DNA from: Massilia sp. PDC64
GTDB taxonomy: Bacteria; Pseudomonadota; Gammaproteobacteria; Burkholderiales; Burkholderiaceae_D
Direction: 5' to 3'
Assembly: GCF_900101265.1 (NCBI RefSeq)
Contig: NZ_FMZS01000011.1
Coordinates: 1 to 64,000 of the forward strand
Length of the DNA stretch: 64,000 bases
How positions within the stretch are numbered: position 1 is the first letter of the stretch; each line of letters starts with the position of its first letter. Shown one piece after another: positions 1-7,904 of the stretch. The notes below the pieces were generated by a model. It worked only from the letters and a program-made list of their open reading frames with translations, searched no databases and had not been told where the DNA came from. The position numbers and the translations under genes are program-made.

Positions 1-827
1 ACGGGCTTCTTGCCCTGTTCCAGCATCGGCTTGTGCACGTAGAACTCGTCCGGGTTGACGGCGCCCTGCACGACGGTCTCGCCCAGGCCGTAGCTGGAGG
101 TGACGAACACGACGTCCTGGAAGCCGGACTCCGTGTCGATGGTGAACATGACGCCGGCGGCGCCGGTGTCGGAACGGACCATGCGCTGCACGCCGGCCGA
201 CAGCGCGACCTCGGCGTGGGTAAAGCCCTTGTGCACGCGGTACGAGATCGCGCGGTCGTTGTACAGCGACGCGAACACGTGCTTCATCGCTTCCAGCACG
301 TTGTCGATGCCGACGACGTTCAGGAACGTCTCCTGCTGGCCCGCGAACGACGCGTCCGGCAGATCTTCCGCGGTGGCCGACGAACGGACGGCGAACGACA
401 CTTCCGTGTCCGAATCGGCGACGAGGCGGTCGTAGAACGCGCGGATTTCCTGTTCCAGCCGCGGCTGGAACGGGGTGTCAATGATCCACTGGCGGATTTC
501 GGCGCCGCTGGCGGCCAGCGTGCGCACGTCGTCCACGTCCAGGCCTTCCAGGCGCTTGGCGATACGCTCGCCCAGCGACGGGCCGCCGTCGACGGAGTGG
601 TTCAGGAAGTCGCGGAAGGCCTGGGCCGTGGTGGCGAAGCCGCCCGGCACGCGCACGCCGGCCTCGGCCAGCTGGCTGATCATCTCGCCGAGCGATGCGT
701 TCTTGCCGCCGACCGACTCGACGTCGGTCATGCGCAGGTTCTCGAACGAGGCGACGTAGACGGCTTCGCTCGCGCCGCCCGCTGTGGGATCGGGCGCCTT
801 CAGTACTGCATTCGACAGGTTAGTCAT
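1..827 (-). CDS. ppsA: Phosphoenolpyruvate synthase, N-terminal part (cut by window edge)
   Basis: PEP synthase converts pyruvate and ATP to PEP, AMP and phosphate in gluconeogenesis. Only the first 275 codons are visible; the gene runs off the left edge. The protein starts MTNLSNAVLKAPD at the ATG read on the minus strand from 827. It carries the nucleotide-binding domain signature of the PpsA/PPDK family: GGKNASLGEM near residues 40-50 and the arginine-containing stretch FAVRSSATAEDLPDASFAGQ near 150-170. Family members are about 800 residues, so roughly a third is present. It is divergent from ppsR, the gene for its regulator, which is a common arrangement. The phosphohistidine and PEP-binding domains lie outside the window. 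Confidence 0.95.
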   Translation of the reverse strand, partial: MTNLSNAVLKAPDPTAGGASEAVYVASFENLRMTDVESVGGKNASLGEMISQLAEAGVRVPGGFATTAQAFRDFLNHSVDGGPSLGERIAKRLEGLDVDDVRTLAASGAEIRQWIIDTPFQPRLEQEIRAFYDRLVADSDTEVSFAVRSSATAEDLPDASFAGQQETFLNVVGIDNVLEAMKHVFASLYNDRAISYRVHKGFTHAEVALSAGVQRMVRSDTGAAGVMFTIDTESGFQDVVFVTSSYGLGETVVQGAVNPDEFYVHKPMLEQGKKP

Positions 828-1100
828 GGTAAAACACCTTTTTGATGATGGAAATCTGTACGGCGGATGGGCCGACGGCCGGAGGACGGACGAGCCTGGC
901 GAGGCAGCGGCGGCGGGCCGAGCAAGAGTGCTCAAGGCCGGCTTCGCGCGGCAGGCTGGTCGAGTTTCCGGGGGATTTCTTGTTATTCTTGGCGTCGTGC
1001 AGCACAATCCAACAACCCGTTGCCGAGCATTTTACCGCGCACGACCGGGTTTCACAGCCCTAGGGGCTGCAACTTTGTCATTATCTGTCTAAAAAACATC
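828..1100. other. Divergent ppsA/ppsR intergenic region
   Basis: This 273-base spacer must hold the promoters of both ppsA and ppsR. I see no convincing -35/-10 pair for either. A perfect 6-bp inverted repeat with a 3-base loop, CAGCCC-TAG-GGGCTG, lies at 1055-1069, about 30 bases before the ppsR start codon. It could be an operator or a leader hairpin, but nothing else supports a function. Confidence 0.4.
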
Positions 1101-1949
1101 ATGTCCCTTCCGAACACCCCAGCCAATCCGAGCGCCGCGCGCACCGTTTTTTTCGTTTCCGACGGCACGGGCATCACGGCGGAAACGTTCGGCCATGCGG
1201 TGCTGAGCCAGTTCGAGATGCGCTTCCGGCAGATCCGCCTCCCGTTCATCGACACGATCGACAAAGCCTACGCGGCCGCCCGCCGCATCAACGACGCCGC
1301 GATTGCCGACAACCAGCGCCCCATCGTGTTCTCGACCCTCGTCAAACATGACCTGTCCGCCGTGATCCGCGCCGCGCAGGGCATGCACATGGACCTGTTC
1401 CAGACCTTCGTCGCCCCGCTCGAGCAGGAATTGCGGATGAAGTCGACGCACACGATCGGCCGCATCCACAACGTCGTGGACACGGAGGAATACAAGAACC
1501 GCATCGAGGCCATCAACTTCTCGCTGGCGCACGACGACGGCCAGTCGCACAAGAACCTGGCGGACGCGGACGTGATCCTCGTGGGCGTGTCGCGCTCGGG
1601 CAAGACGCCGACGAGCCTGTACCTCGCGATGCAGTACGGGATCAAGGCCGCGAACTATCCGCTGATCCCGGACGATTTCGAACGCAACAAGCTGCCGTCG
1701 GCGCTGCCGCAGTTCAAGCACAAGATCTTCGGGCTGACGATCACGCCGGAACGCCTGTCCGAGATCCGCAACGAACGGCGCGCGGGCAGCAAGTATGCGT
1801 CGCTGGAGAATTGCCGCTACGAGGTGAACGAGGCCGAGCAGCTGATGCGGCGCGAAGGGATCCGGTGGCTGTCGTCGACCACCAAGTCCATCGAGGAGAT
1901 CGCGACGACCATCCTGCAAGAGATCAAGCCGGACCGGCGGGAGTATTAA
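1101..1949 (+). CDS. ppsR: PEP synthetase regulatory protein (bifunctional kinase/pyrophosphorylase)
   Basis: PpsR (DUF299/PSRP family) inactivates PEP synthase by ADP-dependent phosphorylation of a threonine near the catalytic histidine, and reactivates it by Pi-dependent dephosphorylation. The 282-residue protein has the expected family length. It begins with VFFVSDGTGITAE (residues 16-28) and has the P-loop GVSRSGKT at 162-169 followed by PTSLYLA, both family hallmarks. The ATG at 1101 (MSLPNTPAN) is chosen because the open frame upstream codes for low-complexity sequence unlike the family. Its stop codon overlaps the stop of the convergent DUF2071 gene. Divergence from ppsA fits control of that enzyme. 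Confidence 0.95.
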   Translation: MSLPNTPANPSAARTVFFVSDGTGITAETFGHAVLSQFEMRFRQIRLPFIDTIDKAYAAARRINDAAIADNQRPIVFSTLVKHDLSAVIRAAQGMHMDLFQTFVAPLEQELRMKSTHTIGRIHNVVDTEEYKNRIEAINFSLAHDDGQSHKNLADADVILVGVSRSGKTPTSLYLAMQYGIKAANYPLIPDDFERNKLPSALPQFKHKIFGLTITPERLSEIRNERRAGSKYASLENCRYEVNEAEQLMRREGIRWLSSTTKSIEEIATTILQEIKPDRREY

Positions 1950-2788
1950 GCCAGCACCGTTTCGGACAACACCCGGAACGGCACCCGCGGCACCAGGAAG
2001 CACAAAGGCTCCCCGTCGGCCGGCAGTGCATCCAGCAGCGAACACGCGACGGGGCCCGCCGGCACGAGCGGCCGCACCGCGTCGAGCGGAATCGGCAGGT
2101 CGATGTGGGACAGCACGAGCTTCCCGAGCCGCGCCGACCAGCCCAGCGCCGCATCCTGGCAGGCGAGCATCGTCACGGCACCGTCCCATGACCCGAACGC
2201 GGCGGCGAAGGCAGGCGGCAGCACGGGCTGCGCGCCTGGCGCCACCGTGTACGCCAGTGCGGGTGCGCTGCCCGCGCCGGGTTCGATGCGCGTCGCAAAG
2301 CCGTCCCCGGCGCGGCCGTGCGTGAAGCGCGCGGGCCGGTGCGTGCGCATGATGTCGCTGAACAGGCGCGTGGCCGCCACGTAGGCGCCACTGTCCATCA
2401 TGTTTTCCAGGAACCAGACCGTGTGCGGCGGCGCGCCCGGCGGCAGCGGGCCGTCCAGGTAGAGCCGCCAGTTGCTCTGCAACGGCGACGGGAACAGACG
2501 CCGCAACGGCCCCGCCAGTGCCGGGCCGAAACGGCCGTGCCGGTAGGTCAGCACCGTGAGGGGCGTCCTGCCGCCGCGTTGCCAGACACGCAGGCCGGCC
2601 GGCAGCAGTGCCGCGGCCGCGCGCGCATCGACCATCCATGTCACGTACACGACGTCGGCCACGTCGCTCCGCAGCACGGGAAACGGCAGGCGTGACAGCA
2701 GCGCGTGGCGCAGCCGCGCGAGGCTGGGGGCGTTCAGCAGGCCTTCCAGCACACGTCCCGGATAGCCGGGATACGGATGGCGGTACAT
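1946..2788 (-). CDS. DUF2071 (acetoacetate-decarboxylase-like fold) protein
   Basis: A 280-residue cytosolic protein with no signal peptide. The segment VTWMVDARAAAALLPAGLRV (about residues 49-68) matches the typical DUF2071/YqjF opening, in which a W-x-V-D/P motif precedes a LLP-x-GL motif. The rest is proline- and arginine-rich. The family is predicted to share the acetoacetate decarboxylase fold, but its substrates are unknown, so no reaction is assigned. Its ATG at 2788 directly abuts the TGA of the upstream EAL gene, so the two are probably co-transcribed and translationally coupled. Its TAA at 1946-1948 shares bases with the ppsR stop. The family assignment is by eye and moderately sure. 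Confidence 0.6.
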   Translation of the reverse strand: MYRHPYPGYPGRVLEGLLNAPSLARLRHALLSRLPFPVLRSDVADVVYVTWMVDARAAAALLPAGLRVWQRGGRTPLTVLTYRHGRFGPALAGPLRRLFPSPLQSNWRLYLDGPLPPGAPPHTVWFLENMMDSGAYVAATRLFSDIMRTHRPARFTHGRAGDGFATRIEPGAGSAPALAYTVAPGAQPVLPPAFAAAFGSWDGAVTMLACQDAALGWSARLGKLVLSHIDLPIPLDAVRPLVPAGPVACSLLDALPADGEPLCFLVPRVPFRVLSETVLA

Positions 2789-4000
2789 TCAGAAGAAATG
2801 CCGCCAATCCTCGAGCCAGCCGGGGAATTCGTCGGCCGGCATCGGATTGGCGATGTGGTAGCCCTGCGCATACGTGCACCCGAGCCCCTGCAGGAAATCC
2901 CAGTCCTGCCGCGTTTCCACGCCGACGGCGACGGACATGCGGTCGAGGCTGTGCGCCAGCCCGAGGCAGGATTTCAGCACGGTGCCCAGCGGGCGCTTCT
3001 TCGATGCGCCGTCCACGAACGAACGGTCGATCTTGAGTTCGGAGAACGGGATGCGCGCGAGGATCTGCAGGTTCGAGCGCCCCGTGCCGTAGTCGTCGAT
3101 GGCGAGGCCGAAACCCATCATGCGCAACCGCACGAGGCGTTCGATGAAGTCGGCGTCGAAGCTGAGGATAGCCGTTTCCGTCATCTCGAACGTCAGGTAA
3201 TCCGGCAGCACGCCGTGGCGCTGCATCGTCGAACTCACCTGGCGGATGAAGTTCGGATGCGCCAGCGTCTCCGGCGCCAGGTTCAGCGAGATCGAGATCG
3301 GGATGCCCTGGTCGTGGTAGCGGCGGCACCGCTCCACCGACATCTCCAGCATCGTCCAGTCGAGGAAGTCGATGCGGTTGTTCGCTTCCAGCGCACCGAT
3401 GAAGGAAGACGGTCCCAGCACGCCGTGCTCGGGATGGCGCCAGCGGGCGAACGTCTCCAGGCCCTTCACCTGGCCCGTCGCCAGCTCGATCTTGGGCTGG
3501 AAGAATGGTTCGAACTGGCGCTTCTGCAGGCCCACGCCCACCTCGGCGAACGTGAAGCTGGGGCCGGGTGCCGGCGCCGACGCGCGCCGCGGGACCTGGT
3601 AATTGTCCAGCAAGGCCTTGAGTTTCGTGCTCGTGACGGGCTTGGCGATCGTGCCCAGCAGATCGACGCCGTGCGCCTGCGCGAGGCTCTCGACGGAGAA
3701 CAGCACGCTCGCGGGCTGGGCGCCGACGACGATCAGCCGCACGTCCGATTTCAGCGCGGCGATCGCGCGCAGCAGTTCCAGGCCGTCCATGCCGCCCAGG
3801 TCGAGGTCGAGGACGGCGACGTCGATCTTCGGCGTGAAGCCGGCCTGCAGGGTGCGCAGCGCCATCGGGCCGTCCGGCACGTCGGTGACGCGCGTGGCGC
3901 CCACCTGGCCCAGCGCCTCGATCAGCGCGCGGCGCTGCACCGGGTCCGCTTCCGCGACCAGGAAGTGCAAAGACTGCAACTGCGATTGCCCAATGTCCAT
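2789..4000 (-). CDS. Response regulator with receiver and EAL domains (RocR-like architecture)
   Basis: A 403-residue soluble protein: receiver domain at about 10-130, EAL phosphodiesterase domain at about 155-400. The receiver has the phospho-acceptor D65 in VLDLDLGGMDG and K120. In the EAL domain, N240, E272, D302-D303 (IDDYGTG), K323 and Q379-G380 are present. The signature EAL is ETF at 182-184, and the usual AEGVET reads AVGVET (V359 where Glu is normal, E362 kept). If active it would cleave c-di-GMP to pGpG under phosphorelay control; the substitutions make reduced activity, or a binding-only role, possible. No cognate kinase is adjacent. It is followed directly by the DUF2071 gene, probably in one operon. 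Confidence 0.85.
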   Translation of the reverse strand: MDIGQSQLQSLHFLVAEADPVQRRALIEALGQVGATRVTDVPDGPMALRTLQAGFTPKIDVAVLDLDLGGMDGLELLRAIAALKSDVRLIVVGAQPASVLFSVESLAQAHGVDLLGTIAKPVTSTKLKALLDNYQVPRRASAPAPGPSFTFAEVGVGLQKRQFEPFFQPKIELATGQVKGLETFARWRHPEHGVLGPSSFIGALEANNRIDFLDWTMLEMSVERCRRYHDQGIPISISLNLAPETLAHPNFIRQVSSTMQRHGVLPDYLTFEMTETAILSFDADFIERLVRLRMMGFGLAIDDYGTGRSNLQILARIPFSELKIDRSFVDGASKKRPLGTVLKSCLGLAHSLDRMSVAVGVETRQDWDFLQGLGCTYAQGYHIANPMPADEFPGWLEDWRHFF

Positions 4001-4051
4001 CTCGACTCCGTCGTTACCTGCACGAAGCGTAACCGAACGGGCTTGTGCCGT

Positions 4052-4843
4052 CTATGCCCGCCGAAGTTTCGTGTCCTGCTGGCGCAGCTGCTCGAAAAAG
4101 CATACGGCCGCGCACGCCGCCACGTTCAGCGATTCCACGGCCCCCGCGTGCGGGATGACGACGCGGTGCGTGGCCAGGTTCAGCAGCGCATCCGACACGC
4201 CCTGCCCTTCGTGACCCAGCAGCCAGGCGACGGGGCGGGCCAGGTCGACGTCGTAGATCCGCTCGCTCGCATAGCCGCTCGTCGCCAGCACGGGCACCTC
4301 TGCGTTCCGGACCAGGTCCGCCAGGTCGACGTTCTCGAAGATCTCCAGCACGAAGTGGGCACCCATCGCGGCGCGCAGCACCTTCGGCGACCAGATCGAG
4401 GCCGTGCCGGGGCTGCAATACACCTGCCTGATGCCCGCCGCGCCCGCACTCCTGAGGATGGAGCCGGCGTTGCCCGGGTCCTGCACGCCATCCAGCAGCA
4501 CGGCCGATTGCACGAGCGCGTCCGGTTGCTTCGGCCGCGGCGTCTCGACGAGGAACAGCAAATGGATGCCGTGTTCGACCTGCGACAGCGCGCCGAACAG
4601 CGCGTCCGGCAGCGACGTTGCCGGTGCCGACACGCGGTCGACGATGGCCGCCACTTCCGGATTGGCGAGCGCGCCTTCGGACACGATGCAGTGCACGGGC
4701 TGTCCGACGAGGTCGAGGTACGCCTGGCACAGATGGACGCCGTCCAGCAGCGAGCGGCCCGCCTTGCGCAGGGCCTGGCTGCTGCCCGCGAGGTGCTTCA
4801 GTTCCTTGTAAAACGGGTTGTCGCGCGACGTGATGCTCTTCAT
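4052..4843 (-). CDS. TrmH/SpoU-family RNA 2'-O-ribose methyltransferase
   Basis: A 263-residue SPOUT-class, SAM-dependent methyltransferase. The three SpoU motifs are visible: DGVQDPGNAGSILRSAGAAG in the middle, LLGHEGQGVS near residue 200, and IPHAGAVESLNVAACAAV near 230, which form the knotted SAM site. An N-terminal segment starting KSITSRDNPFYKELKHLAGS looks like the substrate-binding domain of the RlmB/TrmH-like group that modifies rRNA. The exact target (23S rRNA or tRNA) cannot be read from sequence. The ATG at 4843 overlaps the rnhB stop as ATGA, so it is the last gene of the lipid A/rnhB chain. Confidence 0.85.
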   Translation of the reverse strand: MKSITSRDNPFYKELKHLAGSSQALRKAGRSLLDGVHLCQAYLDLVGQPVHCIVSEGALANPEVAAIVDRVSAPATSLPDALFGALSQVEHGIHLLFLVETPRPKQPDALVQSAVLLDGVQDPGNAGSILRSAGAAGIRQVYCSPGTASIWSPKVLRAAMGAHFVLEIFENVDLADLVRNAEVPVLATSGYASERIYDVDLARPVAWLLGHEGQGVSDALLNLATHRVVIPHAGAVESLNVAACAAVCFFEQLRQQDTKLRRA

Positions 4844-5496
4844 GCGAGCTCCGAGAACAGGTCCGGTTCGATGAGCGCACGCACGGGGGCGAAGCTGCGC
4901 CGGTGCACGGGGCTCGGGCCGTGCTCGCGCAGGCGCGCGAGGTGCAGCGCCGTCGAATAGCCCTTGTGCTGGTCGAACGCATACTGCGGATACGTCTCGT
5001 GCAGCGCAACGAGCGCGGCATCGCGCGCCGTCTTCGCGAGGATCGACGCGGCGGAAATCGCGTGCACCTTGTCGTCGCCCTCCACCACCGCATGCGCGCG
5101 GATGTGCGGCGCGAACTGCGGGCAGCGGTTGCCGTCGACGAGGGCGATGGTCGGCACGGTCGCCAGCTGCTCGACGGCGCGGCGCATCGCCAGCATCGTG
5201 GCCTGCAGGATGTTCAGCGTGTCGATTTCCGCGTGCGAGCACTCGGCGATGGCCCATGCCAAGGCGTGTTCCTTGATCAGCGGGGCCAGCTCGTCGCGGC
5301 GCGCTTCCGTCAGCTTTTTGGAGTCGCGCAGGCCCTCGATCGGGCGGGCCGGATCGAGGATCACGGCGGCCGCGAACACGGGGCCGGCCAGCGGGCCGCG
5401 CCCGGCCTCGTCCACGCCGCAGACGATGTCGTCCAGCGTGAACGGCCGGTTCTTCGGCGGCAGCCCGGGGTAGAAATCGAACTTCTTCTTTCTCAT
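4840..5496 (-). CDS. rnhB: Ribonuclease HII
   Basis: RNase HII nicks the RNA strand of RNA-DNA hybrids and starts excision of misincorporated ribonucleotides. The 218-residue protein has the family core CGVDEAGRGPLAGPV at 26-40. The four acidic residues expected of the active site are D29, E30, D121 (VDGN) and D141, followed by ISAASILAKTARD. The start at 5496 (MRKKKFDFYPG) is taken because the upstream extension in this frame is a shadow of lpxB. Its start overlaps the lpxB stop by 4 bases (ATGA), and its stop overlaps the methyltransferase start the same way. Placement after lpxB is the usual proteobacterial order. Confidence 0.96.
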   Translation of the reverse strand: MRKKKFDFYPGLPPKNRPFTLDDIVCGVDEAGRGPLAGPVFAAAVILDPARPIEGLRDSKKLTEARRDELAPLIKEHALAWAIAECSHAEIDTLNILQATMLAMRRAVEQLATVPTIALVDGNRCPQFAPHIRAHAVVEGDDKVHAISAASILAKTARDAALVALHETYPQYAFDQHKGYSTALHLARLREHGPSPVHRRSFAPVRALIEPDLFSELA

Positions 5497-6653
5497 GCTT
5501 TGCCTATCACCTCGAGCACGGCGCGGGCGCTTTCGCGCGCGCTGTCGCGCAGCAGGCTGTGATGCATTTCGGTGAAGCGCTCTTGCAGCCTCACCCGGTT
5601 GTTCTCGTCCGTCAGCTGGAACCAGACGGCGTCCGCCAGCGCTTCCGGCGTCGCCGCGTGCTGGAGGAATTCCGGCACGACGAAGTCGCGCGCCAGGATG
5701 TTCGGCAGCCCGATCCACGGCAGATAGCCCATGTTCCGGATGAGCAGCCACTCGGCCTGCAAGACCTTGTAGGCGATCACCATCGGCTTCTTGTACAGCG
5801 CCACTTCCAGGGTCGCGGTGCCGGAGGCGGCCAGCACGGCGTCGGCCGCCGCGATGCACGCATGCGATTCGCCGTCGACGAGCTGCAGCGGAACGTCCTG
5901 CAGGCCGGCTTTCGCCACCAGCTCCATAAAATACGCTTTTTGGCGTTCGCCCGCCATCGGCGCAATGAAGCGCACGGACGGGTCCCGCACGGCCAGCAGT
6001 TTCACGGTGCGGACGTACGGCTCGGTCAGGTACTTGATCTCCGACATGCGGCTGCCCGGCATGACGGTGACGACGCGCGCATTCTCGGGCAGGCCGAGCT
6101 GGCGGCGTGCGGCGGCGACGTCGGGCACGAGCGGGATCGTCTCCGCCAGCGGATGGCCGATGTACGTGACGGGCACGCCGGCCTTTCGATAGATCTCTTC
6201 CTCGAACGGGAAGATCACGAGCATGTGCGACACGGCGCGCTGGATCTTCCTGATGCGCCCGCCCCGCCACGCCCAGATCTGCGGGCCGACGAAGTGCAGG
6301 GTCGGAATGCCGGCCACGCGCAACTGTTCTTCCAGGCCGAGATTGAAGCCGGGGTAGTCGGCGCCGATGAACGCGGCCGGACGCTCGGCCAGCAGGCGGT
6401 CGCGCAGGCGGTTCTGGATGCCCTTCAGTTCGCGGTAGCGCAGCAGCACGGGCAGCAGGCCCCGCACGGTCAACGTGTCCATCGGGACGTCGGAGACAAG
6501 ACCCTGCTCCAGCATGCGCGGACCGCCGATGCCGGAAAACGCCACACCGGGCAGGCGCGGCTTCAGGCCAGCCATCAGGCGCGACGCGAGCAGGTCGCCG
6601 GACACTTCGCCGGCGACCAGCGCGAGCTTCGTGACTTCAGCGGACGATGCCAC
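5493..6653 (-). CDS. lpxB: Lipid-A-disaccharide synthase
   Basis: LpxB condenses lipid X with UDP-2,3-diacylglucosamine to make the lipid A disaccharide at the inner membrane. The 386-residue GT-B-fold protein has the N-terminal KLALVAGEVSGDLLASRLM, the PQIWAWRGGRIRKI segment in the middle, and AASGTATLEVALYKKPMVIA late in the chain, all typical. The only sensible start is GTG at 6653, which lies inside the 3' end of lpxA and gives a 17-base overlap. No ATG is available nearby. This overlap suggests translational coupling to lpxA. Length matches the family (about 380). Confidence 0.96.
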   Translation of the reverse strand: MASSAEVTKLALVAGEVSGDLLASRLMAGLKPRLPGVAFSGIGGPRMLEQGLVSDVPMDTLTVRGLLPVLLRYRELKGIQNRLRDRLLAERPAAFIGADYPGFNLGLEEQLRVAGIPTLHFVGPQIWAWRGGRIRKIQRAVSHMLVIFPFEEEIYRKAGVPVTYIGHPLAETIPLVPDVAAARRQLGLPENARVVTVMPGSRMSEIKYLTEPYVRTVKLLAVRDPSVRFIAPMAGERQKAYFMELVAKAGLQDVPLQLVDGESHACIAAADAVLAASGTATLEVALYKKPMVIAYKVLQAEWLLIRNMGYLPWIGLPNILARDFVVPEFLQHAATPEALADAVWFQLTDENNRVRLQERFTEMHHSLLRDSARESARAVLEVIGKA

Positions 6654-7425
6654 GGCTCGCGTTGTCGAGGAAGTCGCGCAGCGCGCGGATGTGCTGCGCG
6701 GCGTCGCCGGCGGCCGCTTCCTCTTCCGCCAGCTTCGCCTTGGCTTCTTCCAGCGTGAGGCCGGAACGGTAGATGGTCTTGTACGCGGTGCGGATCGCGT
6801 TGATCTGCTCGCGCGTGAAACCGCGGCGCTTCAGGCCTTCGATGTTCACGCCATGCGCCTCGGCCGGATTGCCGGAGACGAGGACGAACGGCGGCACGTC
6901 CTGCGTGAGGCTCGTGTACATGCCGATGAACGCGTGCGCGCCGATCTTGCAGAACTGGTGCACGCCGCAGTAGCCGGACAGGATCGCCCAGTCACCCACG
7001 TGCACGTGGCCCGCGAGCTGCGCGTTGTTCGAGAAGATCGTGTTGCTGCCGACCTGGCAGTCGTGCGCCAGGTGCGTGTATGCGGACATCCAGTTATCGT
7101 CGCCGAGGCGCGTCACGCCCGCATCCTGCACGGTGCCCAGGTTGAACGTGCAGAATTCGCGGATGGTGTTGCGGTCGCCGATCTCCAGGCGGGTCGGCTC
7201 GCCGGCCCACTTCTTGTCCTGCGGGGCGGCGCCCAGCGACGCGAACTGGAAGATGCGGTTGTCGCGGCCGATCGTCGTGTGGCCCTCGATGACGACGTGC
7301 GGACCCACGACCGTGCCCGCGCCGATGCGCACGTCGGGCCCGATGATCGAATACGGGCCGACTTCGACAGTGCTGTCCAGCTCCGCCTTCGGGTCGACGA
7401 TCGCGCTCGGGTGGATCCTGCTCAT
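6637..7425 (-). CDS. lpxA: UDP-N-acetylglucosamine O-acyltransferase
   Basis: LpxA transfers a 3-hydroxyacyl chain from ACP to UDP-GlcNAc, the first step of lipid A synthesis. The 262-residue protein is a left-handed beta-helix with hexapeptide repeats through residues 1-190, followed by the helical C-terminal region. The catalytic histidine is H121 in LAHDCQVG. The start at 7425 (MSRIHPSAIVDP) fits the family N-terminus; an in-frame extension upstream overlaps the end of fabZ and is rejected. Start and upstream stop share one base (TGATG) with fabZ. Confidence 0.97.
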   Translation of the reverse strand: MSRIHPSAIVDPKAELDSTVEVGPYSIIGPDVRIGAGTVVGPHVVIEGHTTIGRDNRIFQFASLGAAPQDKKWAGEPTRLEIGDRNTIREFCTFNLGTVQDAGVTRLGDDNWMSAYTHLAHDCQVGSNTIFSNNAQLAGHVHVGDWAILSGYCGVHQFCKIGAHAFIGMYTSLTQDVPPFVLVSGNPAEAHGVNIEGLKRRGFTREQINAIRTAYKTIYRSGLTLEEAKAKLAEEEAAAGDAAQHIRALRDFLDNASRGIVR

Positions 7426-7904
7426 CACTGTCCTGCCTTTTCGTTTGCGCGGATCGTGCACATCAGTTCCGCCTCGACGGCGACCTTGCCGTCGACGCTC
7501 GCGGTGGCCTTGTACTTCCAGATGCCGCGCGACGTGCGCAGGATCTCGATGTCCATCTTGAGCTGGTCGCCCGGCTCGACCGGACGCTTGAAGCGCGCGT
7601 TGTCGATGCCGACGAAGTACACGACGGAATTCTCGTCCGGCTTGACGTTCATGGTCATGAACGACAGGATCGCGGCCGTCTGCGCCAGCGCCTCGATCAT
7701 CAGCACGCCCGGCATCACCGGCTTGTGCGGGAAGTGGCCGTTGAAGAATTCTTCGTTGACGGTCACGTTCTTGATGGCGGTGATGGTCTTGCCCAGTTCA
7801 TAGTCGACCACGCGGTCCACCAGCAGCAGCGGGTAGCGGTGCGGCAGGTATTCCTTGATCTCGTTGATCCCCAGGGTCTTGTTCGTCGTAGCTTCGGTCG
7901 TCAT
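7425..7904 (-). CDS. fabZ: 3-hydroxyacyl-[ACP] dehydratase
   Basis: FabZ dehydrates 3-hydroxyacyl-ACP in fatty acid elongation, drawing on the same 3-hydroxyacyl-ACP pool that LpxA and LpxD use. The 159-residue hot-dog protein has PHRYPLLLVDRV at 21-32 and the catalytic stretch GHFPHKPVMPGVLMIEALAQ with H57 and E71. The ATG at 7904 (MTTEATTNKTLGINE) overlaps the lpxD TGA by 4 bases. Co-transcription with the lpx genes is the standard arrangement and balances membrane phospholipid against lipid A. Confidence 0.97.
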   Translation of the reverse strand: MTTEATTNKTLGINEIKEYLPHRYPLLLVDRVVDYELGKTITAIKNVTVNEEFFNGHFPHKPVMPGVLMIEALAQTAAILSFMTMNVKPDENSVVYFVGIDNARFKRPVEPGDQLKMDIEILRTSRGIWKYKATASVDGKVAVEAELMCTIRANEKAGQ

